A DNA stretch of 6,343 nt from a bacterium (GTDB lineage Bacteria > Actinomycetota > Acidimicrobiia > Acidimicrobiales > Ilumatobacteraceae). Shown piece after piece: positions 1 through 5,640 of the stretch. The stretch spans positions 1 to 6,343 of the forward strand of contig JAPOIQ010000072.1 of assembly GCA_029978815.1 (NCBI GenBank), given 5' to 3'. Position numbers and translations under genes: made by a program. Below the pieces are notes generated by a model. That model searched no databases. It was not told the origin of the DNA and was given only the letters and a program-made list of their open reading frames with translations. Position 1 is the first letter of the stretch. Each line of letters opens with the position of its first letter.

Positions 1-2
1 AC

Positions 3-863
3 GGTCGTGCTCTGCTTGGAGCCGAACTTGTCATCGGGCCGATCGCCGATGAGGCACTCGTCACGAAAACCTGCCGTGATCATGATGTAACGGCCATCGT
101 CCATTTTGCGGCGTATAAAAGCGTTGGTGAATCGATGTCTTCGCCAGGCATGTACTGGCAGAACAATGTTGCGGGAACCGTTCACCTCGCAGAAGGAGCA
201 CTCGCCGCAGGAGTGCACCAAATGGTCTTCTCCTCGTCCGCGTCGGTGTACGGAAACCCGACTGTCACACCGATTACCGAAGATGCCGAGATTCGCCCAG
301 AGAACGTGTACGCCGAGTCAAAGGCCTCAATGGAGCGAGTTCTCTCGTGGTACGGGGAGACCCACGGTTTACGTTCGGTCAGTTTGCGTTACTTCAATGC
401 GGCGGGCGCGAGCCTCGACGGAGTGATCGGCGAGGACTGGTCGGTCACAACCAACCTCATTCCGTTGGTGATGAAAGCGGTGCTTGGCGAGTCGGGTCCT
501 GTGCAGGTGTTCGGCAATGACTATCCGACTCCCGACGGCACGGGCATACGCGACTACATCCATGTCGAAGACCTCGCTCGAGCCCATGTTGCGGCACTTG
601 ACTACCTCGATGGTGGCGGGGTCAGCACTGCGATCAATCTCGGAACAGGAATTGGTTCATCGGTGCTTGAGATTCTTCATCGCACCGCCGAAGTAGCTGG
701 CCGAGAAGTTCCGCACAACTTCGTTGCACGACGGGTCGGTGATCCAGCAACGGTATTTGCCGACCCATCCGCTGCCGAAGCAATGCTCGGATGGAAAGCG
801 GGGCTCACTCTTGATGACATCATTCGAAGCGCCTACTCCTGGCACGCTGCGCAGATCAACTAG
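3..863 (+). CDS. galE: UDP-glucose 4-epimerase, 5'-truncated by window edge
   Basis: This cytoplasmic enzyme of the Leloir pathway and sugar-nucleotide supply interconverts UDP-glucose and UDP-galactose using bound NAD. The first complete codon is at 3 and 286 residues are visible; the family is about 330-340, so roughly 50 N-terminal residues, including the Rossmann glycine motif, lie outside the window. Visible family signatures, in order: VHFAAYKSVGESM (visible residues about 33-45), NNVAGT (54-59), VFSSSASVYGNP (75-86, containing the catalytic Ser region), the catalytic Tyr103-x3-Lys107 (YAESK), LRYFNAAGA, DGTGIRDYIHVEDLA and RRVGDPATVFAD near the C-terminus. The usual YGxSK is YAESK here, a mild variant. 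The frame is open and ends at TAG 861-863. It converges on the transporter run and overlaps the last transporter gene by 8 bp; nothing suggests a functional link. A related 4-epimerase with a different sugar preference is possible, but the motif set fits GalE best. Confidence 0.87.
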   Translation, partial: GRALLGAELVIGPIADEALVTKTCRDHDVTAIVHFAAYKSVGESMSSPGMYWQNNVAGTVHLAEGALAAGVHQMVFSSSASVYGNPTVTPITEDAEIRPENVYAESKASMERVLSWYGETHGLRSVSLRYFNAAGASLDGVIGEDWSVTTNLIPLVMKAVLGESGPVQVFGNDYPTPDGTGIRDYIHVEDLARAHVAALDYLDGGGVSTAINLGTGIGSSVLEILHRTAEVAGREVPHNFVARRVGDPATVFADPSAAEAMLGWKAGLTLDDIIRSAYSWHAAQIN

Positions 864-1845
864 TACGGGACAATGAGTTGTCAGTCCGCGCTCGGCGACG
901 AAGAATTGATGCCTCGATCGCTCTGATCGCTCCCACGACTCCATCAATTTGAGAATACGAAAGAATGAGCACGGTCAGGCCGAACACAAAGTCGGTTCCG
1001 CCACCAAGGCCAACGCTCTCTCCAATAAGAGGGAACAACCAAAGGCTGATAACCCCCCAGAGGGCTCCTACGGCCGAAGATAACCCGCCGATCACTGCGG
1101 CAGCATAAAGTCGCAGCGCCATGAATACGTTGAAATCATTGGCCTGCACAAACGGGAACAAGATGACGCCGAGCGCTCCGGAGACCCCCGATAGAGCCGC
1201 TGAAAGCCCTAATGTCGCCGACCTCGTTCGAGCAATTGGAACACCAAATGTTGCTGCCGCTAACGAGTTATCGCGCTGAGCCTTCGTCGCCCTACCCCAG
1301 CGACTCTGTAAGAAATTGGCAGCAATCACCATGCACAAGACGATGACAAACATTGTGACGAAGTACCTATACACGAGGTCTTCAATGGGAAGCCAAGAAG
1401 GAGGTGAGAGTTCTCGTTCGAGGGTTCGTCCGCTGGGGCCACCCGTGATCGAGCGACACAATCTCGCAAATGGTGGGAACGCAATGGCGTAGCCAAACGA
1501 CACAAGAGCAAACTGAGAATCACGGACACGTAGTGATGGAAATCCGAGCACAACACCAACACCGCCGGTGAATATTGCCGAGAGCGGTAACGAAACAAGA
1601 ATTGGCAAGCCAAAGTCGTCGCTGAAGGTCACAAGAGCGAAGGCTCCTACGCCCACGAAGACCGACTGCCCGAGGCTGACGATCCCACCTGCACCAAGCG
1701 CAACGTTCACACCGAGTACTGCAAGGACGAGGGCAAGAAATCTTGCGAAATTACGAAGATCGTTCTGTGAAAGAAATAACGGCAACAGCAGAATCACCGC
1801 TACGACTGCAAGCGGCCAGAGTGATCGGAGCGACTTGACGGTCAT
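856..1845 (-). CDS. livM: LivM-type ABC transporter permease (second pair, divergent)
   Basis: Inner-membrane permease subunit of a HAAT-type importer, expected to pair with the LivH-type protein encoded just upstream. The 329-residue product has hydrophobic segments at about 9-25, 36-55, 60-76, 82-101, 113-128, 161-178, 210-230, 245-272 and 284-298. LivM family landmarks are GAGGIVSLGQSVFVGVGAF (51-69), TGGPSGR (134-140) and the cytoplasmic loop SRWGRATKAQRDN (181-193). The start is placed at ATG 1845 because it forms an ATGA overlap with the upstream stop and has GGAG five bases before it; a longer frame from ATG 1881 has no Shine-Dalgarno sequence. Compared with the other LivM in the window it is divergent: the LRIKGLYL-type motif reads LRVRDSQF (105-112), and the C-terminal LPRGIVG-type motif is absent, replaced by SQIDGVVG and a basic tail. 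It is the last gene of the run and ends inside the galE end. The family is secure; substrate and the pairing are inferred. Confidence 0.85.
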   Translation of the reverse strand: MTVKSLRSLWPLAVVAVILLLPLFLSQNDLRNFARFLALVLAVLGVNVALGAGGIVSLGQSVFVGVGAFALVTFSDDFGLPILVSLPLSAIFTGGVGVVLGFPSLRVRDSQFALVSFGYAIAFPPFARLCRSITGGPSGRTLERELSPPSWLPIEDLVYRYFVTMFVIVLCMVIAANFLQSRWGRATKAQRDNSLAAATFGVPIARTRSATLGLSAALSGVSGALGVILFPFVQANDFNVFMALRLYAAAVIGGLSSAVGALWGVISLWLFPLIGESVGLGGGTDFVFGLTVLILSYSQIDGVVGAIRAIEASILRRRARTDNSLSRTS

Positions 1846-2780
1846 ACCCGCTCCACTGGCCGTTGGCCGAATAGACCCCATGGACGAAACACCAACACCG
1901 CAATCAGCACAATCAGTGCGGCAACGATTGACATCTCGGTCGGAAGTCCGAGATAGCCCGGAATGAGCGTCTGCGCTTGCGCAACAATGATTCCGCCGAC
2001 CACTGCTCCCCTGAGGGAATCGAAGCCGCCTAACGTTACCGCTGCTAACGCGTAGATGAGAGTCCGAAACATCAGTGACGAGTCGAGAAGAGACATTGAT
2101 GCTGAGAGGCTCGCTGCGAGCGCGGCGAGAGCGCCTGAGATGCCCCAGCCGAGCGCCATCAACTTCTTCGGTTGAATTCCAACAAGTACCGAGCTTCCTC
2201 GATTATCGGTGAGAGCCCGGAACGAAAGACCAGCCTTCGTCTTCGACATGAACAGCGTTACGAGACCACAGGAAACAAGTACCACGACCCAAGCCCCGAT
2301 CGTGGTGTACCGAAGGCGGGCTCCCGCGACATTCAGATAATCGTCCGCTCCTGAGGGGAACAACTGACCGAAGACCCGTGCTCTGCCACCCCACTGACTT
2401 GAAATCACCGCGCTCACGCAAATGAGAAGGGCGATGGAGCGATTGAGCGCTCGCTGCGGAGTTGATTCGCCGAAATCTCGCATCACGACACGTTGGAGTG
2501 CAACGGCGAGGATCGTTGCGATCATCACAGCGATCATGGTCGCCGCCCAAAGGTTGAACGGATGTCCGGGCAAGTTGGAAAACAATGCTGCACCAGCAAC
2601 GAACGAAGCGGCGGGGGACGCCATTGCAAGAGCGATGTACCCACCGAAAAGCCCAATCTCTCCTTGAGCAAGATTCACCCGACCCGTCGCTCGATGGCTA
2701 ATGGCAATCGCAACTGCGAGAGCTCCATAAATCGAGCCGTTGAACAGTCCGTCAAGTATTCGCTGAAGAAAAAGTGTCAC
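1842..2780 (-). CDS. livH: LivH-type ABC transporter permease (second pair)
   Basis: Inner-membrane permease subunit of a HAAT-type importer and partner of the LivM-type protein that overlaps its stop by 4 bp (ATGA). The 312-residue product begins in typical LivH fashion, FLQRILDGLFNGSIYGALA, followed by the NLAQGEIGLFGGY motif (36-48; family consensus NxAxGE). Hydrophobic segments lie at about 12-28, 43-68, 79-97, 115-129, 160-178, 206-228, 238-270 and 283-298. The cytoplasmic loop LSFRALTDNRGSSVLVGI (185-202) and the end RPWGLFGQRPVERV are family-like. The start is taken as GTG 2780, with GAGG five bases upstream. A longer frame opens at GTG 2822, but that codon sits in the loop of a 15-bp hairpin and would add 14 non-family residues. 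The gene follows the binding-protein gene by 84 nt, and the hairpin in between may lower its expression. Substrate is unknown. Confidence 0.86.
   Translation of the reverse strand: MTLFLQRILDGLFNGSIYGALAVAIAISHRATGRVNLAQGEIGLFGGYIALAMASPAASFVAGAALFSNLPGHPFNLWAATMIAVMIATILAVALQRVVMRDFGESTPQRALNRSIALLICVSAVISSQWGGRARVFGQLFPSGADDYLNVAGARLRYTTIGAWVVVLVSCGLVTLFMSKTKAGLSFRALTDNRGSSVLVGIQPKKLMALGWGISGALAALAASLSASMSLLDSSLMFRTLIYALAAVTLGGFDSLRGAVVGGIIVAQAQTLIPGYLGLPTEMSIVAALIVLIAVLVFRPWGLFGQRPVERV
1846..1854 (-). promoter_or_regulatory. Ribosome binding site deciding the second livM start
   Basis: On the - strand GGAG (1854-1851) is followed by CGGGT and then ATG 1845. The ATG overlaps the upstream TGA as ATGA, a typical arrangement for translational coupling. 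The site lies inside the last codons of the preceding livH (Val-Glu-Arg-Val-stop). It favours the start at 1845 over the in-frame ATG at 1881, which has no purine-rich sequence in front of it. Confidence 0.7.
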
Positions 2781-2789
2781 CAAAACCTC
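2781..2789 (-). promoter_or_regulatory. Ribosome binding site for the GTG start of the second livH
   Basis: On the - strand GAGG (2789-2786) precedes TTTTG and then GTG 2780, giving a 5-nt spacing. It supports a GTG start just after the intercistronic hairpin and gives a protein whose N-terminus matches LivH proteins. Confidence 0.65.
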
Positions 2790-2801
2790 GCCCAGACAAG
2801 A

Positions 2802-2835
2802 GTAATGCCGGTGGGTTTTCACCCACCGGCATTAC
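2802..2835 (-). terminator. Intercistronic stem-loop with GAAA tetraloop (attenuating terminator or 3'-end stabiliser)
   Basis: Arms 2802-2816 and 2821-2835 are perfect 15-bp inverted repeats with a 4-nt loop that reads GAAA (GNRA class) in the - strand transcript. A G-U pair (2836/2801) could extend the stem to 16. It lies between the binding-protein stop (2865) and the next permease start (2780). After the stem the transcript reads TCTTGTCTGGG, which is only weakly U-rich, so full intrinsic termination is doubtful. Partial termination, or blocking of 3' exonucleases so that the binding-protein mRNA outlasts the permease mRNA, is the likely role. The latter is known for intercistronic hairpins behind other transporter binding-protein genes, such as malE. 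The structure is seen directly; its function is inferred. Confidence 0.6.
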
Positions 2836-2854
2836 CTAAGTGATTACTTACTGA

Positions 2855-2866
2855 GAGTAATTACTC
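2855..2866. repeat. 12-bp perfect palindrome over the binding-protein stop codon
   Basis: GAGTAATTACTC is its own reverse complement and spans the TGA stop (2867-2865 on the - strand). A related 10-mer AGTGATTACT (2839-2848) matches AGTAATTACT (2856-2865) at 9 of 10 positions with a 17-bp repeat period. It could be an operator-like site, a small hairpin in the transcript, or chance in an AT-rich gap. Confidence 0.4.
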
Positions 2867-4451
2867 AGCAACCCTCGCCTGCAACCCAGGCACAGTTTGG
2901 TGATTTACCACTGAGGTCGATCGTTCCGCCCTGCTGAACCCAAGTCTGGTTGGCGTTGTCGAACTGTGAAATGTCCGAGCCCTCAATGTAGTAGGCATCT
3001 GAATTTCCGTTCATGTTCATGACAATTCCGTCAAGAAGCGCTGGGTGGGTGAACTGTGCGAATCCACGCTGCGCAAGCATGATGTTGGTGCGGTTGATGC
3101 CGCCTTCCAACTCAGCTGCGATGCGGAAGATTTGCTCCCACACGAGACCGCGGTTGGCAAAGCCCTCACCCTGGAGTGAAATGCTTGGGTCGCCGCCGTA
3201 CTCTGCGAGCTTCTCATTGGCGTATGAGATCCAGAGGTCATCTGCGTACTTCGGGTCAGTGGTGTCCTTGACACCGCCACCGATGATGTACCACTTGTCA
3301 GCTGCATCGCCAGCTGGAGCCATGTAGGCCGCAATTGACTTACACACCGAAGGAGTGAAGTAAGCCTGTGCTGTCTCAGTGATACCTGCTCGGGCAGCTT
3401 CCTGAATCGCGAGCACGCAAGGGTTACCTGCGGTCATCGAGATGAAGATGTCAGGGTTCGAAGCAGCAAGCGTGGTGACCTCGTTGGTCAGGGTTGCTGC
3501 TGCTGGGTCGTGACGGACAATCTCGAATGACTCGATGTGATCACTGTTGTCAGCGAAGTCTTGGAATGCCTGCTCGTAGGCAAGGCCGAAGTCATTGTCC
3601 ATGACGAGACCTGCGACGACAACACCTGGCTCGGTGTTGGCCTCAATCCAAGCGCCCCAGAGGAGTGCCTCTGATGCGTAGCTGAGCTGGTAACCGGTGG
3701 TCCATGGATTGTTCTCTGGGTCGCCCCATGCCTGGTGACCGGTCGAAACCATCACCTGTGGGACACACTGTGAGTTGAACTCACCCTGCACCGAGAAGGT
3801 GTTAGGTGAACCAAGGGTGTGACCGACGAGAGGCTTCACGCTCTGGAAGAACTCTGCCCAAGCTTCGATGGTCTTCGTTGCGACGTACTCGTCGTCTTTC
3901 ACGTCAACTTCGAAGGTGTATCCGCCGATACCGCCCTGATCGTTGATCCAGTCGAAGTAAGCACCAAGTCCGGTGTAGATGTTGCCGTATGCAGCGAGTG
4001 AGCCTGAGGTAGCGGTGGTCACACCAATGGTGATCACTCCGTCGTCAAGACCTTCGTCGTTGTTCCAGTCTTCTGGGCACTCGTTGGTGTCAATGGTGAA
4101 ACCTGCAGGACCGACGAGAATTCCGTCGTCTCCGAGGCCCCAACCTTCTTCTGCTGCTGTCGCAACGATCGCTGCACGCTGTGATTCCCACAGTTCCTGC
4201 CAGCCTTCAAGAGTTGTTGGCAACTCTTCAGCGGCAGCCTCAGTATCTTCATTCGCTGCTTCTTCAACGGCTGCTGCAGTGTCTTCTTCGCTCGCCGCGC
4301 CACCTGCCTCTTCTGCAGGCTCCTCAGCAGCTTCTTCTTCGGCTGCTGGCTCGTCGGCTGGAGCGTCGGAAGCGTCATCTCCACCGCCACATGCGGCGGC
4401 CACCATAGCGACCACTGCGAGAGCGGCGAAGTTCTTCTTCATCCTTCTCAT
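2865..4451 (-). CDS. LivK-type substrate-binding lipoprotein of a HAAT ABC importer
   Basis: Extracytoplasmic ligand-binding component expected to deliver substrate to the LivH/LivM permeases on either side. The 528-residue product starts MRRMKKNFAAL, with a hydrophobic core and a lipobox ending AAAC, so Cys21 is the likely lipidation site. Residues 25-76 form an Ala/Glu-rich linker with 22 acidic and no basic residues. Residues 80-137 contain a Trp-rich, probably helical segment (LEGWQELWESQRAAI). The type I periplasmic-binding fold (Peripla_BP_6-like) runs from about 138 (GVITIGVTTATSGSLAAYG) to about 515. Mature Cys are at 125, 229, 345, 370, 520 and 528, the last being the C-terminal residue. 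At 528 residues it is well above the usual 370-400 of LivJ/LivK, because of the N-terminal extension. ATG 4451 is chosen for its GGGGAG four bases upstream and because it gives a normal signal peptide; an in-frame GTG at 4550 has no Shine-Dalgarno sequence. Ligand unknown: amino acids, amides or urea-like compounds are possible. Confidence 0.85.
   Translation of the reverse strand: MRRMKKNFAALAVVAMVAAACGGGDDASDAPADEPAAEEEAAEEPAEEAGGAASEEDTAAAVEEAANEDTEAAAEELPTTLEGWQELWESQRAAIVATAAEEGWGLGDDGILVGPAGFTIDTNECPEDWNNDEGLDDGVITIGVTTATSGSLAAYGNIYTGLGAYFDWINDQGGIGGYTFEVDVKDDEYVATKTIEAWAEFFQSVKPLVGHTLGSPNTFSVQGEFNSQCVPQVMVSTGHQAWGDPENNPWTTGYQLSYASEALLWGAWIEANTEPGVVVAGLVMDNDFGLAYEQAFQDFADNSDHIESFEIVRHDPAAATLTNEVTTLAASNPDIFISMTAGNPCVLAIQEAARAGITETAQAYFTPSVCKSIAAYMAPAGDAADKWYIIGGGVKDTTDPKYADDLWISYANEKLAEYGGDPSISLQGEGFANRGLVWEQIFRIAAELEGGINRTNIMLAQRGFAQFTHPALLDGIVMNMNGNSDAYYIEGSDISQFDNANQTWVQQGGTIDLSGKSPNCAWVAGEGC
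4224..4379 (-). repeat. Low-complexity GCN/GAR tract encoding the acidic Ala/Glu linker
   Basis: This part of the binding-protein gene is built almost wholly of Ala, Glu and Asp codons and encodes residues 25-76, directly after the lipidated Cys. It is a flexible tether in the inferred role, holding the binding domain away from the membrane. Its composition explains why long Ser/Ala-rich frames stay open on the opposite strand here; those are not genes. Confidence 0.6.
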
Positions 4452-4470
4452 GTATCTCCCCTTTTTTTTT
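4452..4470 (-). promoter_or_regulatory. A9 tract plus strong Shine-Dalgarno of the binding-protein gene
   Basis: On the - strand nine A residues (4470-4462) run directly into GGGGAG (4461-4456), then ATAC and ATG 4451. This is the strongest ribosome binding site in the window, and it fixes the start at 4451 rather than the ATG at 4442 or the GTG at 4550. The unstructured A-rich stretch in front would favour ribosome loading, consistent with high output of a binding protein. Confidence 0.7.
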
Positions 4471-4477
4471 GTTTCGA

Positions 4478-4494
4478 TGAGCCGGGACGGCTCA
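4478..4494 (-). promoter_or_regulatory. Small GC-rich hairpin in the leader of the binding-protein gene
   Basis: Perfect 7-bp arms TGAGCCG and CGGCTCA (4478-4484, 4488-4494) enclose a 3-nt loop, 27 bases before the binding-protein start. In the - strand transcript it is followed by an A-rich, not U-rich, stretch, so it is not an intrinsic terminator of the upstream gene. It may mark a processing or stabilising structure at the 5' side of the binding-protein message, or a palindromic protein-binding site. Confidence 0.4.
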
Positions 4495-4546
4495 GCGACT
4501 TTTGATTTGAATAGTGACGTTATCGGAAAATTGAGTGTGAGATCTG

Positions 4547-5635
4547 TCACGACAAGCGAGACAGATCGTCCGGCAACGGCGGCGCTTTCGGATCGATCCG
4601 GTACACCTTCTGCATGATCTTCGGCTTCAGTGATCCCACAATTCCTCGTGGCAAGAAGAAAGTCACGATGATAAGGATCACGCCAAAGATAAGCGCCGAG
4701 AATGGGCCTTTGCCATCGAGAACAAAAATCCCGAAGTCGATGTTGATGTTCTTCGAGAACTCCTTCACAAACACGATGACGAAGGCTCCGATGAAGGCAC
4801 CGCCCAAGGTCGCAACACCCCCGATGACGAGACCCACCAACATTTCGACGGCGAGTGGGAACAGGAAGTCCTGCTCAGCAACGAATCCCTTGTCGAGGGC
4901 AAGAATCGTTCCCGACAAACCACACAGAGCAGCCGAAGTCCCAAATGTGAACACTTTTTGGCGAACGAGGTTGACACCGCTGACGGCAGCACCGGTCTCG
5001 TTATCTCGAATTGCGATAATCGCACGGCCTGCTCGGCTATTCAGCAAGTTGCGAATCGCAAACGTAACAACGATCACCATTGCCAAAATAAGGAAGTAGC
5101 GGTACCGAGCTGGCTCGGTCTCAGTGAAACCGAGCGCCTTACCAAGACCCGTCGGCAAAACCTTTTCGTCAATGATCCGCCCGTTCGCTCCGCCGGTCTT
5201 CTCCGCGATACCAAAGGTTTCAATCTTTGCGAGCGACGGGAAGACCACCGCAACCGCAATGGTGATCACCACCAGATACAGCCCTTTTATTCGAAGGGCT
5301 GGCAGCGCAAGTAGCGAACCAAAGGCAAATGCCGACGCCATCGAGAACGGAATCACCATCCAGTAGTCAAAGTTGAGGTCCTGCACAAGCCAAGCTGTGA
5401 CGAAGGCGCCGAGACCGATGAAGGCACTGTGGCCGAGGGCAAAAAGCCCGCCATAGCCAAGCACCAAGTTGAGACCCATGATGGCGATTGCCATCGCCCA
5501 CATGCGGTTAACTCGACCTACCTGGTACTCGGGCAAGATGAATGCGGCCAAAATCAGCACAGCCAACGCTACGGCCATGAGGATCATCATGTGTGTGCGG
5601 TGCTTTGAGCTCCCGCGTTCTACAACAATTGCCAT
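4547..5635 (-). CDS. livM: LivM-type ABC transporter permease (first pair)
   Basis: Inner-membrane permease subunit of a HAAT-type importer. The 362-residue product has hydrophobic segments at about 17-35, 46-60, 63-84, 93-112, 118-135, 180-196, 228-248, 262-291 and 310-328. Canonical LivM landmarks are present: GLNLVLGYGGLFALGHSAFIGLGAF (54-78), LRIKGLYL (114-121), KTGGANGR (146-153), SRAGRAIIAIRDNE (200-213) with the following GV, SAALCGLSG (234-242) and LPRGIVG (328-334). A hydrophilic tail of about 30 residues ends in a Pro-rich stretch. The start at ATG 5635 lies 5 nt after the stop of the preceding livH, with GAAAGGG ten bases upstream, so the pair is probably translationally coupled. 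It is followed after 95 nt by the binding-protein gene. It is much closer to the family consensus than the second LivM in this window. Substrate is not determinable from the sequence. Confidence 0.9.
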   Translation of the reverse strand: MAIVVERGSSKHRTHMMILMAVALAVLILAAFILPEYQVGRVNRMWAMAIAIMGLNLVLGYGGLFALGHSAFIGLGAFVTAWLVQDLNFDYWMVIPFSMASAFAFGSLLALPALRIKGLYLVVITIAVAVVFPSLAKIETFGIAEKTGGANGRIIDEKVLPTGLGKALGFTETEPARYRYFLILAMVIVVTFAIRNLLNSRAGRAIIAIRDNETGAAVSGVNLVRQKVFTFGTSAALCGLSGTILALDKGFVAEQDFLFPLAVEMLVGLVIGGVATLGGAFIGAFVIVFVKEFSKNINIDFGIFVLDGKGPFSALIFGVILIIVTFFLPRGIVGSLKPKIMQKVYRIDPKAPPLPDDLSRLS

Positions 5636-5640
5636 TGTGA

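Noticed and set aside
869..882. GACAA-TGAG-TTGTC hairpin near the convergent gene ends
   Set aside because: Only 5 bp of mostly A-T pairs and no T-run on either strand, so it is not credible as a terminator.
1846..1881. 12-codon N-terminal extension of the second LivM from ATG 1881
   Set aside because: No Shine-Dalgarno sequence, whereas ATG 1845 has GGAG and an ATGA overlap with the upstream stop.
1568..1966. 132-codon open frame on the + strand opposite the second permease pair
   Set aside because: Antisense shadow of two well-supported membrane-protein genes, with no recognisable domain or ribosome binding site that I can see.
2781..2822. 14-codon extension of the second LivH from GTG 2822
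   Set aside because: The codon lies in the hairpin loop, the extension would be translated from the stem, and its residues do not resemble a LivH N-terminus; GTG 2780 has GAGG at proper spacing.
4452..4550. 33-codon in-frame extension of the binding protein from GTG 4550, whose GTGA overlaps the upstream livM stop
   Set aside because: No Shine-Dalgarno sequence precedes it, the added residues are polar and would displace the signal peptide, and a strong ribosome binding site precedes ATG 4451.
4495..4565. Possible internal promoter for the binding-protein gene on the - strand
   Set aside because: TATTCA-like and TTGTCG-like hexamers occur but not with good matches at 16-18 bp spacing; the support is too weak to call.
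3979..4617. Long Ser/Ala-rich open frame on the + strand opposite the binding-protein N-terminus
   Set aside because: It is the mirror of the low-complexity Ala/Glu codon tract; it has no family motifs and runs through the leader and into the end of the neighbouring permease gene.
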